A stretch of DNA of 60,069 nucleotides from Prosthecobacter debontii (GCA_945870855.1 CAMBTP010000014.1:1-60069); one strand, 5' to 3'; shown: positions 17,512 through 26,103, counted from the stretch's first letter. Translations and numbers: made by a program. The notes: generated from the letters alone by a model not told the origin.

Positions 17512-19116
17512 ATGAAAATGACAAACACCACGATTCTTTCCCTTGCCTTGCTGATGGCGGGGCTCGGCATCCCAAATTTCGCCACAGCGAAGGACAAGCA
17601 AGGAGTTGAATCCTTACCTGCTGCACAAGGGCTGGTGACGATCGACACCGCAGCGCCGTCAAAGCTTTACAGCCCGATGATATTCGGAGGGTTCATTGAG
17701 CATTTCAATGATCAGATTTACGGCGGCCTGTTTGAGCCCGGTTCACCGCTGGCGGACGAGCGTGGTTTCCGCAAGGATGTCATCGCTGCCATGAAGGAGC
17801 TGAAGCTTTCGGTGGTCCGCTGGCCCGGCGGATGCTTCGTCAGCGGCTATCACTGGAAGGACGGAGTCGGTAAAGTGCGCAAGCCGGTTCCGGACCCAGT
17901 CTGGGGTGCCACCGACCCCAATACGTTCGGCACCGACGAGTTTATCGAATGGTGCCGCCTGGTTGGTTGCGAGCCATACATTTGCACCAACGCCGGCAAC
18001 GGCACACCCGAGGAGATGAAAGAGTGGGTTGAATACTGCAACGCCACCGAGGGCGAATACGCACAACAACGCATTGCCAACGGCCACGAGAAACCGTTCA
18101 AAGTAAAATTCTGGAGCATCGGAAATGAAAACTACGGGCCATGGGAAATCGGCCGCAAGGACGCGGACGAATGGGGGCCACTGGTCGATCAATGCGCCAA
18201 GCTAATGCGTGCAGCCGATCCCGATATCACACTCGTGGCCGCTGCCACCAAGAAGGAGGAATGGAGCCTGCCCCTGCTCGCAGCGGCGGGGAAACACCTC
18301 GAGTATGTCGCTTTGCACGAATACTGGTTTGGCTTTCAAAGCAGGAATATGACGCCTCCCTATAAGGACTGCATCATGCGCTCCGAAGGGCCTGAGAATA
18401 CCATCGTAACCATGCTCGGTATCCTCGATAAAGCAGGCTGTCGCGGACGGGTGCGTATTGCTTTCGACGAGTGGAATCTGCGCGGCTGGCATCATCCAGG
18501 GTTCCCGCGCAAGAAACCTCTCGAAGCGGGCGACGCGGAGGCGGCCGAGTTCATCGCCAAGCGCGACATTAACAAAATCCACTCGCAATACACCGTGGCA
18601 GATGCACTGTTTTCCGCCTCGTTTTTCAACTCCTCTCTGCGCCACTGCGTTGACGTCGGCATGACCAACATCGCCCCGATCGTGAACACCCGTGGTCCGC
18701 TGTTCGTGCACCCGGAGGGAATCGTCAGACGAACCACCTTCCACACGATGGCCATGTATGCCAACCTGCTGGAATCCCGTGTCGGCAAGTGCGCTGTCGA
18801 TGCAAGTCAGTACGGCGGCGGTAAGAATCCCATCGCTGTGATCGATGCCGTGGCCACGGTGGACGAGAGCGGAAAAAAGTGGTCGGTCGCCTTGGTCAAC
18901 CGCCATCCCGACCAGACTGCCGATTGCACAGTAAAGCTGGGCGAGCGCTTACTCGACGGCACCTTCGACGCGACAATCTTGGACGGAGATTCGCCCGATG
19001 CCTTCAACGATGTGGAGCATCCCAACCGGATCGTGCCGCAGAAGACGCAACTCAAATTCGAGAATGGCGTGGTCAAGCTACCGCCGCACTCGCTGGCGAT
19101 CATCCACATCCAATGA
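17512..19116 (+). CDS. Secreted alpha-L-arabinofuranosidase, GH51
   Basis: 534 residues with a signal peptide ending near NFATA. A GH51 TIM barrel is evident: GGFIEHFNDQIYGGL, RWPGGCFVSGYHWKDGVG, then WSIGNENYG with acid/base Glu206 and FDEWNLRGW with nucleophile Glu320. A C-terminal beta-sandwich ends near residue 534 (LPPHSLAIIHI). GH51 removes alpha-L-arabinofuranosyl side chains, although some relatives act on other furanosides. Export to the periplasm or outside is notable, because many GH51 enzymes are cytoplasmic. The gene lies 30 bp after one GH95-like gene and 43 bp before the next. Confidence 0.9.
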   Translation: MKMTNTTILSLALLMAGLGIPNFATAKDKQGVESLPAAQGLVTIDTAAPSKLYSPMIFGGFIEHFNDQIYGGLFEPGSPLADERGFRKDVIAAMKELKLSVVRWPGGCFVSGYHWKDGVGKVRKPVPDPVWGATDPNTFGTDEFIEWCRLVGCEPYICTNAGNGTPEEMKEWVEYCNATEGEYAQQRIANGHEKPFKVKFWSIGNENYGPWEIGRKDADEWGPLVDQCAKLMRAADPDITLVAAATKKEEWSLPLLAAAGKHLEYVALHEYWFGFQSRNMTPPYKDCIMRSEGPENTIVTMLGILDKAGCRGRVRIAFDEWNLRGWHHPGFPRKKPLEAGDAEAAEFIAKRDINKIHSQYTVADALFSASFFNSSLRHCVDVGMTNIAPIVNTRGPLFVHPEGIVRRTTFHTMAMYANLLESRVGKCAVDASQYGGGKNPIAVIDAVATVDESGKKWSVALVNRHPDQTADCTVKLGERLLDGTFDATILDGDSPDAFNDVEHPNRIVPQKTQLKFENGVVKLPPHSLAIIHIQ

Positions 19117-19159
19117 AATCAATCGACCTGCGCGCACCAACAGCGATGAAACACACACC

Positions 19160-21550
19160 ATGAAATCCGTTTTTCCGGGAGTGCTCATCCTGCTGCTCGC
19201 GACCGGCTCACTGCCGGCAACAACCGACTCGCCATCCCATCTATCGGCCGAAGCGATTGTCTCGCAATATAAGAACAGCACCGACCAAGCTCCGGCGTGG
19301 GGGCACTATAAAAAATGGTCCACCGATGCGCTGTTGATGGGCAACGGCGACATGGGTCTCTCGGTGGGCGGTGAGGCGGAATCGCTGCGATTCTGGATCA
19401 ACAAGAATGATTTCTGGCGGTTGCAGAATCAACATCTCGGCACCCAGCCGAAACTGTTTGGCTGGATTGATATCAAAGCGCCCGCACTTCAAGGCGCAAG
19501 CTATCATATCGAACAACCGCTCTACAATCCGCTCACTCATGGCACCTTCACCAAGGATGGGGCGACCCTTGAGTTCCGCGCCCGGGTGATGGCGACGGCC
19601 AACGTTGGTTGGATCGAACTCGAGGCAACGGGTAAAGCCTTGGAGATTGAGATCTCGACACAGTTGACCGACCAGGAACTTATCCTGCCGCAGATCGGCG
19701 TCACGGCATCGCGGCGCACTTCGGGAGTGGTTGATAACACCCTCTGGATCCAGCGCCACTATGATGACCACGTGGATGTCGAATCGGGCATGGCCGCCGC
19801 CCTGCGCATCATCGACGATCACGGCAAACCGCTTAACCCTTGGACACAGCTGCCTATCAAATCGCCCGAACCCTCCACCCGCGAACCGCAGAAAATCGGC
19901 AAGATTAAGTGGACTGATGCGTTCGAACCGATGCCGGCACTAGGGGCGAGCCAAAAAATCATGCTGACGCCTGGCCATCCCGTGACCCTCTTGATCGGTG
20001 TGGATAGCGTCTTCAAAAACAAGGACTACCGGGAACAATCCATAGCGCTGGTGCGCGACACAACCCCGCAACGCCTAGCAAAACTGCAAGCGGAACATGC
20101 TGCTTGGTGGGCGGCTTACTGGAGTAAATCGTGCGTATCTATTCCGCAAAAATCCATCGAGAAAGACTACTATGCTTCGCTATACGTGTTAGGAAGCGCC
20201 TATCGCCTGCGGGGCTTTCCACCCGGACTCTTCGGTATATGGGTTCTATCCGAAGGACCTGAATGGAATGGCGATTATCATCTCAACTACAATCACAACG
20301 CCCCCACCTACGGCCTCTTTTCCGCCAATCGCATCGAACAGGCCGACGTCGCGACCGATCCCTATCTCGACTTCCTGCCTCGCGCCCGACGCTATTCTAA
20401 AGAGATATGTAATACCGGCGGTATATTGTTTCCCGTCGGCATCGGTCCCAAAGGAATCGACGCCACGTATAATACCGCCGCGGTCGATGCACGTTATGGT
20501 AACTCAAAACGCTCTGCGCAAAATGTTTTGTTGCACGGCCAGAAGAGCAATGCGTCGGAATCGTTGACGCCCGTCAATCTTCGCTTTCGTTCTACCTGGG
20601 ACCCGGAATATGCAAAAAAATACTACCCGTTCGTGGCTGATGCCGCCGCGTTCTGGCTCGATTACCTCAAATTTGAGAACGGCCGATACGTGCTCTACGA
20701 CCACGCCGTGCACGAAGGGAGTGGCCCGAATGTCAACGGCACCGCCGCCCTCGGATTGATCCGCATGACCTTTCTACTGGCCGTGGATATGGCCGACTTG
20801 CTCGGCGTGGACGACAAGCTGAGGGAAAAGCGCCAACACATCCTCGACCATCTTTCGGGATACGCGACGTGGAATATCCCTGACATGGGAAAACGGAAGT
20901 ATAGTGGCGAAAAGGTCTTTCGCCTCGCCGAGACGGGCAAGGATTGGAACGGCAATAACACTCTGGGAATCCAGCATATCTTTCCGGCGGGTCAGATCGG
21001 CCTGGAGTCGGATCCCGAACTTCTGAAAATCTCGCGCAATATGATCAGCGTGATGCACAGCTGGGATGACTTCAACGGAACTAACAGTTTCTATCCGGCC
21101 GCGGTCCAGATCGGTTATGACCCGAAGGAAATCCTCCACAATCTAGAAACCTGGACTATGATGAAATCTTCTAACGGGATGAAGCATGATAAAAACGCGC
21201 ATGGCGTGGAAAGCTGCACGCCCTCAATCGTCACGATCAACATGATGCTCTGTTTGAGCCATCAGGACGTGTTGCGCGTCTTCCACGTTTGGCCGAGGAA
21301 TCAGGACGCTGCATTTGAGAAACTGCGGGCCGACGGTGCGTTCCTTGTGTCTAGCAGCCTCCGCGGCGGCAAGGTGGAATATGTGGAAATCACCAGCGAA
21401 CGCGGCAGGAAATGCACGCTCGAAAACCCCTGGCCTGGCCAGCAGGTGGTCATCACTAGGGGTGATGGCAAAACCGAAACCGCCAGCGGCGCACGCTTCA
21501 CACTCGATACCAAGGTCGATGAGAAACTGCGCCTGGTGCCGCAAGGGTGA
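19160..21550 (+). CDS. Secreted GH95-like enzyme, second copy
   Basis: 796 residues from the ATG at 19160, chosen because MKSVFPGVLILLLATGSLPATT is a signal peptide; earlier in-frame codons overlap the GH51 gene and read low-complexity Arg/Ser. Same architecture as the copy at 15271: ALLMGNGDMGLSVG near 55, FWINKNDFW near 77, the catalytic WNGDYHLNYNHN near 370-380 with Asn376/Asn378, and LGIQHIFPAGQIGLESDPEL near 605. The active-site neighbourhood differs (YNHNAPTYG versus YNYQAAFYS), which suggests another linkage or sugar. It is the last gene of the operon and is followed directly by an AATATCC repeat array. Confidence 0.8.
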   Translation: MKSVFPGVLILLLATGSLPATTDSPSHLSAEAIVSQYKNSTDQAPAWGHYKKWSTDALLMGNGDMGLSVGGEAESLRFWINKNDFWRLQNQHLGTQPKLFGWIDIKAPALQGASYHIEQPLYNPLTHGTFTKDGATLEFRARVMATANVGWIELEATGKALEIEISTQLTDQELILPQIGVTASRRTSGVVDNTLWIQRHYDDHVDVESGMAAALRIIDDHGKPLNPWTQLPIKSPEPSTREPQKIGKIKWTDAFEPMPALGASQKIMLTPGHPVTLLIGVDSVFKNKDYREQSIALVRDTTPQRLAKLQAEHAAWWAAYWSKSCVSIPQKSIEKDYYASLYVLGSAYRLRGFPPGLFGIWVLSEGPEWNGDYHLNYNHNAPTYGLFSANRIEQADVATDPYLDFLPRARRYSKEICNTGGILFPVGIGPKGIDATYNTAAVDARYGNSKRSAQNVLLHGQKSNASESLTPVNLRFRSTWDPEYAKKYYPFVADAAAFWLDYLKFENGRYVLYDHAVHEGSGPNVNGTAALGLIRMTFLLAVDMADLLGVDDKLREKRQHILDHLSGYATWNIPDMGKRKYSGEKVFRLAETGKDWNGNNTLGIQHIFPAGQIGLESDPELLKISRNMISVMHSWDDFNGTNSFYPAAVQIGYDPKEILHNLETWTMMKSSNGMKHDKNAHGVESCTPSIVTINMMLCLSHQDVLRVFHVWPRNQDAAFEKLRADGAFLVSSSLRGGKVEYVEITSERGRKCTLENPWPGQQVVITRGDGKTETASGARFTLDTKVDEKLRLVPQG

Positions 21551-21600
21551 ATATCCAATATCCAATATCCAATATCCAATGTCCTAATATCCAATGTCCC
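21551..21600. repeat. Tandem AATATCC array
   Basis: The 50 bp after the stop codon is made of repeats of the 8-bp unit AATATCCA with slight variants (AATGTCCT, AATGTCCC). The same unit reappears at 22060-22095, so these arrays flank the pseudopilin gene between them. It occupies the gap between convergent genes and could act as a spacer or terminator; no function is known. Confidence 0.75.
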
Positions 21601-21602
21601 TT

Positions 21603-22019
21603 TCAAGGCTGATACATCGGGTTGTAGCGCCAAGTCTCGGCGGTGCGTTCCTGCCACGCGCCGTTCTCATACCATTTCGCTATGATCTTGATGTGAAACA
21701 TCTCCTGGAGCGGCTCGCCGTCCTGGTTCTCCATGTCCTCGATAGGCTCGATCACGACATCGAGCTCGATGTTGGTATCCTCGATCGGAATCTGGGATAC
21801 GCCTTCCTCCAGCATCGGTAGGCTGAGTTGTTCGGTGAGCGCGGAATCCAGGATGCGGGAGATACGTAGCTCGCTCTGAGCAAGGCCTGCCGCCGCAGAC
21901 ATACGATGGAAAGCCATGGTGAGACCCGTGCAAGCAATCGCAAAAACGGCAATCGCGAGCACGGCCTCAAGCAGCAGAAAGCCCTTGTTTTTTTTGCGTT
22001 TGGAAAACTCAACTTTCAA
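21603..22019 (-). CDS. Pseudopilin-like protein (prepilin leader, GspI/PilV type)
   Basis: 138 residues with a short basic leader and a prepilin cleavage site (KKNKG|FLLLEAVLAIAVFAIACTGL), followed by the usual N-terminal hydrophobic helix with Glu at +5. The rest is a small soluble domain ending in ETWRYNPMYQP. Probably a minor pseudopilin (GspI-like) of a type II secretion or related pilus system. The start has to be TTG at 22019: a TGA precedes it in frame and no ATG or GTG lies between it and the cleavage site. This start sits inside an AT-rich TTGAA-type repeat. It is the third of three minus-strand pseudopilin genes, separated from the second by 83 bp. Confidence 0.75.
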   Translation of the reverse strand: MKVEFSKRKKNKGFLLLEAVLAIAVFAIACTGLTMAFHRMSAAAGLAQSELRISRILDSALTEQLSLPMLEEGVSQIPIEDTNIELDVVIEPIEDMENQDGEPLQEMFHIKIIAKWYENGAWQERTAETWRYNPMYQP

Positions 22020-22096
22020 AATTCAAAATTCAATGAAGATGCTCTCAGTGGCCTTGCAAGTTACCTAATATCCAATTTTCCAATATCCAATTTCCT
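22010..22096. repeat. AT-rich TTCAAAATTCAA and AATATCCAA repeats
   Basis: Repeats of TTCAAAATTCAAAATTCAA (22015-22032) and AATATCCAATTTTCC (22066-22096) fill the gap between two pseudopilin genes. The first block overlaps the TTG start of the gene at 21603-22019. Related AT-rich strings occur at 36550-36572 and 38742-38848. Confidence 0.6.
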
Positions 22097-22102
22097 TTAA
22101 GC

Positions 22103-22669
22103 TCACTTCGCCTCCATTTCGGAATCGGCAATGGTGGCGGTGAGCGGGTGGTAGGTGTCCTGTGCGTAGCTTTCGCCGATGGTCATGCGGACGGTGATGG
22201 GCTCGGAAAGGCCGTTGGGATCGAAGCGCCAGACGGGGACGAAGTTCTTGGATGGTGATACGAAATCCTCGGTGTTCCAGCGGCGCACGCCGAGGGCAAT
22301 GTCGGGGTCGATGGAAATATCCTCGCGCAGGGTCGGGCCATTTCCGCTATCGACCGCCGTGCCGCCGATTTCGTTGCCCAGCGCAGTCCTTCGCTCGGAC
22401 TCCGAGGCTTCTGCAAAAGGCAGGAGGCGTAGCGAGTTTTCGCGGAACTCGATGGCGTAGGGCCTCTGATGAAGGATGGAAGCGGTTCGTGCCTTTTTCG
22501 CGAGGAGCTCGATTTCGCCGGAGGCATCGCGGAGCGCACGTTCCGACGAAGAGAAGACGGCAGTGGTGATAGCTCCGCCAAGGATTATTGCGAAGATCAT
22601 CAGCACGATGACGATTTCCAGCAGGGTGAAGCCATCTTTGCCGGGCTTAGTCTTGTGAGGAAAGTTCAT
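22103..22669 (-). CDS. GspH/FimT-like pseudopilin
   Basis: 188 residues from the ATG at 22669; the frame continues upstream over the preceding gene but that part is proline/arginine-rich shadow. The prepilin leader MNFPHKTKPGKDG is followed by FTLLEIVIVLMIFAIILGG, with Glu at +5. The soluble domain (SSSERALRDASGEIELLAKKARTASILHQRPYAIEF) resembles GspH/FimT minor pseudopilins. It overlaps the end of the GspG-like gene by 23 bp, so translation is likely coupled. Probable role: minor pseudopilin of a type II secretion-like apparatus. Confidence 0.8.
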   Translation of the reverse strand: MNFPHKTKPGKDGFTLLEIVIVLMIFAIILGGAITTAVFSSSERALRDASGEIELLAKKARTASILHQRPYAIEFRENSLRLLPFAEASESERRTALGNEIGGTAVDSGNGPTLREDISIDPDIALGVRRWNTEDFVSPSKNFVPVWRFDPNGLSEPITVRMTIGESYAQDTYHPLTATIADSEMEAK

Positions 22670-23090
22670 CGCCGTCGGGCCCCTTGGTGTAGATCTCAAA
22701 CGTGGATGTATCCTGTTTGCCGGGGTTGCGGTATTGGTATTGGACTTGCCATGGATCGAGGGGGATCTCGTCGGCGAGCTTCGTCCAGCGTTTAGGGACG
22801 GGGGAAGAGGAGGGTTTCGTAACCAATGCAGCAAGGCCCTGCGCGGTGGTGGGGGCGCTACCTGCGTTGAGCTTGTAGGTGTAGATCGCTGAGGAAATCG
22901 TATTGAAGTCCGAGGTTACGCGCTGGAGTTTCGCGCCATCACCGATTTTTCCTACGACGGCAATCGAGCCGCCGAGGATCACGGCGATGATGCCTAGCAC
23001 GATTACGATTTCGAGAAGGGTGAAGCCGCTGGAAGGGATATGGGCGATTGGATATTTGATATTCGATTTCGCAGTTTTCATAGTTTGCAT
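22647..23090 (-). CDS. gspG: GspG-like major pseudopilin
   Basis: 147 residues. Leader up to IPSSG, then FTLLEIVIVLGIIAVILGGSI with Glu at +5. The C-terminal part has the GspG hallmarks NAGSAPTTAQGLAALVTKP and IPLDPWQVQYQYRNPG, and ends YTKGPDGDELSSQD. GspG is the main subunit of the type II secretion pseudopilus. ATG at 23090 gives a 22-residue leader; a second ATG at 23081 is possible. First gene of a three-gene pseudopilin operon, just downstream of the PBP gene on the same strand. Confidence 0.85.
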   Translation of the reverse strand: MQTMKTAKSNIKYPIAHIPSSGFTLLEIVIVLGIIAVILGGSIAVVGKIGDGAKLQRVTSDFNTISSAIYTYKLNAGSAPTTAQGLAALVTKPSSSPVPKRWTKLADEIPLDPWQVQYQYRNPGKQDTSTFEIYTKGPDGDELSSQD

Positions 23091-23147
23091 GTTTCTTAGG
23101 TGTTGAATGCCGTAGGTGAGAATTCTTGTCTGAAAAGGCTTGTTTGG

Positions 23148-25466
23148 TCAATCCACAGGTTTAGCGCGGAGGGGGGCTTCCTCGACGGGCTGGGCGCGGA
23201 GGGGTTGATCCTCGACGGGTTGTGCACGCGGCGGGGAATCGTCTTCGGAAACGGGTATCGCGCGGGCGGGGTGGATGGGGCAGAGATCTTCTACGCTGGG
23301 TGCGATGTCGGTAGGTATTTGCTCGGTATAGGATGTTTCTGCTGCGCGGCAACCGGCTGTGGCGCGTTTCCCAGAGTGGCGGCATAGCTCGATATTAACG
23401 AGGTTCATATTAGAGTGAATCTCGCCGGCCTTGTAGCCGAGGCGATCGGCCGTTTTCATCACATCCACCCAAACCGGTAGCGCAAGGGTGGAGCCGTAAC
23501 CGCCTTGAATTGTTTTTTTGGGTTGGTCAAAGCCGACCCAAACGGCGCATGTGAGGCTGGAAGAATATCCGGCGAACCATGCGTCCTTGAAGTCGTTAGT
23601 GGTTCCGGTTTTTCCGGCGGCGGGCTTGTTGAAACCAAGGTGTTTCATCGAGGCGGCAGTGCCGGAGTTCGCGACTTCCTGGAGAATTCTGGAAACCGAC
23701 CACGCGGAACCTTTGTTGGTGGCTTGGTAGGGCAGGGGAGGCGTGCGATACAGGATATTTCCTACGCGATCCTTGATTTCGGTTACGAGGAACGGCCGAT
23801 ACCGTGCGCCGTCATTGGGAAAAATCGTGTAAGAAGTCGCGACCTCCCAAGGGCTGGCCTCCCATGAACCGAGGAAAGAGGAAGGCGTTTCCGGCATCGC
23901 CATGCCGAAGCCCGCCTTGCGCGAGACCTCCTTTACATTGGCAACACCGGCATAATTTCCGACGCGGACGGACATGGTGTTGCGGGAACGGATTAGGCCG
24001 TAGGAAACAGGATGCATACCGCCGAATTTTCCGTCCGAGTTGTTCGGCCGCCATGTCGCTGCGCCTTTGATCTCGTTCCGATAGATCGGGCCGTCGGAAA
24101 TCATGGTGGAGGGCTGCATGCCCTTGTCGAAGGCGGCGAGATAAACGAAGGGCTTGAAGATCGATCCGATCTGGCGGCGCGCTTGGATCGCGCGGTTGAA
24201 TTTGGACTCGTTCGCATCGCGGCCGCCGACGAGGGCGATCACAGCTCCCGTCCGGTTCTCGATCAAAACGACGGCCCCTTGGACGTATTTGGGTTCCTCG
24301 CGCTTGCCCTCCGATAAGCTCTGCCAGCCCGCGCGGGTCTGGTGCGGGTATCCGGAAAGGCGTTCTGTTTCGCGTAGCTTCTTGTCGAGCGCCTCCTCTG
24401 CGATGGTCTGCAGACGTTGGTCAATGGTAGTGACGATGGTCAGGCCGCCGAGCTGGATGTTTTCCTTTTCGAGGATGATCTCCAGATCGCGGCGGATCGC
24501 ATCCATCGCGTAGGATTCCTTGGCTTCGCGCCGCCACACGGGGCGGACAGTGATCGGCTCCTTTTTCGCGGCGTCCGCCTGAGGCTGGGAAATTTTACCC
24601 GTCTTGACCATGCGGGCGAGGGTGGTGTTGCGCTCGCGCTCGGCGGCCTCCATGGAGCGGAAAGGGTTGAAGGCGTCGGGGCCGCGGACAATTCCGGCCA
24701 GCAGCGCGGATTCCGAAAGGGTCAGCTCCGCAGGGTGTTTTTCGAAATAGATGCGCGAGGCCTCGCCGACTCCCTTGATCTGGCGACCCCAGTTGATCTG
24801 GTTAATGTAAGCTTCCAGGATGCGGTCTTTGGAAAGGGCGGCTTCGAGGCGGAACGCGATCGCGATCTCAAGGCACTTGCGGTCGAGCTGCATCATCAGG
24901 AGCTTGAGCGGCTGTCTCCGGTTTTCCTCGATCATCTCAGGCGCCTTGAGCTGAAAAACATCGGATGCGAGTTGCTGGGTGATCGTCGAGGCACCTTCCT
25001 TTTTCCCTTCGAGGTTTTTCAGGGAAGCCCGCCCTATTCCGAAAACATCAATGGCGCCGTGAGAATAGAAACGCTCGTTCTCGCGGGCTAAGATCGCTTT
25101 GCGGAAATCCTCTGAGACATCTTTGAGCGGAACAATGGAGCGTTTCTCGCCGTGGATGCGCCCGATTTCTGTGCCTTGCCGGTCGAGGATGATCGTGCGC
25201 TGCGGCATCTTGTTGATGCGGTTCAGGTCGAATTGGGTGGAGCGAATGCTATACACGCAAGTCAGGACAATCAGCAGACAGAGTCCGGCGACAACAGGTA
25301 TGCCGATCAGGCGCGAAAAAAACCGCATCATCCCGGCTGTGCTGCGCGTGAGCCAGAACAGGAGATAGAAGGGCCACAACAAAAGCAGCGACAGCGGGTT
25401 CGGCGACCCACCCGAGACGGACTTGTCCTCGCGGGAATTGTTGCTCTGTTGTTTGCGTTTCGCCAT
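23148..25466 (-). CDS. Class A penicillin-binding protein (PBP1A type)
   Basis: 772 residues, a bifunctional peptidoglycan glycosyltransferase/transpeptidase. Cytoplasmic N-terminus, TM segment near 50-70, GT51 domain with ENERFYSHGAID near 130, GASTITQQLA near 155 and RKCLE near 195. The transpeptidase domain has SIFK (GSIFKPFVYLAAF) near 440, SRN near 500 and KTGTT near 630. In GT51 motif 1 the canonical E-D-x-x-F-x-x-H-x-G is E-N-x-x-F-x-x-H-G-A, which is unusual. The C-terminus carries three near-identical 10-residue units (PLRAQPVEEA and variants). It stands upstream of the pseudopilins on the same strand. Confidence 0.92.
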   Translation of the reverse strand: MAKRKQQSNNSREDKSVSGGSPNPLSLLLLWPFYLLFWLTRSTAGMMRFFSRLIGIPVVAGLCLLIVLTCVYSIRSTQFDLNRINKMPQRTIILDRQGTEIGRIHGEKRSIVPLKDVSEDFRKAILARENERFYSHGAIDVFGIGRASLKNLEGKKEGASTITQQLASDVFQLKAPEMIEENRRQPLKLLMMQLDRKCLEIAIAFRLEAALSKDRILEAYINQINWGRQIKGVGEASRIYFEKHPAELTLSESALLAGIVRGPDAFNPFRSMEAAERERNTTLARMVKTGKISQPQADAAKKEPITVRPVWRREAKESYAMDAIRRDLEIILEKENIQLGGLTIVTTIDQRLQTIAEEALDKKLRETERLSGYPHQTRAGWQSLSEGKREEPKYVQGAVVLIENRTGAVIALVGGRDANESKFNRAIQARRQIGSIFKPFVYLAAFDKGMQPSTMISDGPIYRNEIKGAATWRPNNSDGKFGGMHPVSYGLIRSRNTMSVRVGNYAGVANVKEVSRKAGFGMAMPETPSSFLGSWEASPWEVATSYTIFPNDGARYRPFLVTEIKDRVGNILYRTPPLPYQATNKGSAWSVSRILQEVANSGTAASMKHLGFNKPAAGKTGTTNDFKDAWFAGYSSSLTCAVWVGFDQPKKTIQGGYGSTLALPVWVDVMKTADRLGYKAGEIHSNMNLVNIELCRHSGKRATAGCRAAETSYTEQIPTDIAPSVEDLCPIHPARAIPVSEDDSPPRAQPVEDQPLRAQPVEEAPLRAKPVD

Positions 25467-25733
25467 GATCGCTGCGGCATGAAGATACGGGGAAACGCCG
25501 AACTTGAAACCGTAAACTTTTCCGAAGTGTGGCGAATATCAGTAAGGAATTTTTCTCGCTGCGGGAGGCTGCTCAAACGGAAATCTGAAATTCAGCCTAT
25601 GATCAGAAGTTGGGTATCAATTTTTTACCGCAGGCGCAGAGGTCGCAAAGGAACGCAGAGCCTTGCTTGAGGGAAGATAGGAAATTTGGGAAACCGATGG
25701 CACTGCTTGTTTCAGCCAATGGGTGAAATGGTA

Positions 25734-25756
25734 GGGTCGTTTTGACAAAACGACCC
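25734..25756. repeat. Perfect 11-bp hairpin (GGGTCGTTTTG type)
   Basis: GGGTCGTTTTG and CAAAACGACCC are perfect inverted arms around a single A. A sister hairpin with GGGTCATTTT arms lies at 25854-25876. The region 25467-26265 has no recognisable gene; it holds these hairpins, a repeat of the CGCAAAG type near 25628-25665, and a 203-bp dispersed repeat. Confidence 0.8.
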
Positions 25757-25853
25757 ACCCTGTGCGTTCAACAAGATCTCAAACCAGCTCTCACCCCATC
25801 GCGGCGTTGATGCGGAGCTCTCCTCCCCATCACCGTGCTAACACACGCTGCGT

Positions 25854-25876
25854 GGGTCATTTTATCAAAATGACCC
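25854..25876. repeat. Perfect 10-bp hairpin (GGGTCATTTT type)
   Basis: GGGTCATTTT and AAAATGACCC pair around a 3-nt ATC loop. It is the sister of the hairpin at 25734-25756, with a one-base change in each arm that keeps pairing (compensatory change). A half copy of the phrase (AAAATGACCCACC) also occurs near 30675. Confidence 0.8.
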
Positions 25877-25900
25877 TACCGCAAAACACAAACTCTTACT

Positions 25901-26103
25901 CTATGGAGAAGGGTCTTGCAGCCCCTTTACGGAGGACTCGGGAATTTCGGTTCGCTTAGCTTATACAAAGGGCCTGAAAGCACCCTTCTTGAAAATCGAT
26001 TCCCTAACTCTTTCTTCATCCGTGCCCCTCCGTGCCATCCGTGGTTCAATTTCGGTTTTCGGGTTTAGAATTCTTCACTTTTCTTACTTGGCGTCTTGGC
26101 GGT
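25901..26103. repeat. Dispersed repeat C, copy 1 (about 203 bp)
   Basis: Nearly identical to 40319-40520 apart from a short divergent patch and scattered changes. Its left part contains two adjacent hairpins of form AAGGG ... CCCTT (AAGGGTCTTGCAGCCCCTT and AAGGGCCTGAAAGCACCCTT); the right part carries CGTGCCATCCGTGGTTCAAT and a TTGGCGGT end. There is no coding capacity. Such a long, structured, near-identical intergenic element suggests a mobile or replicated non-coding unit. Confidence 0.85.
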
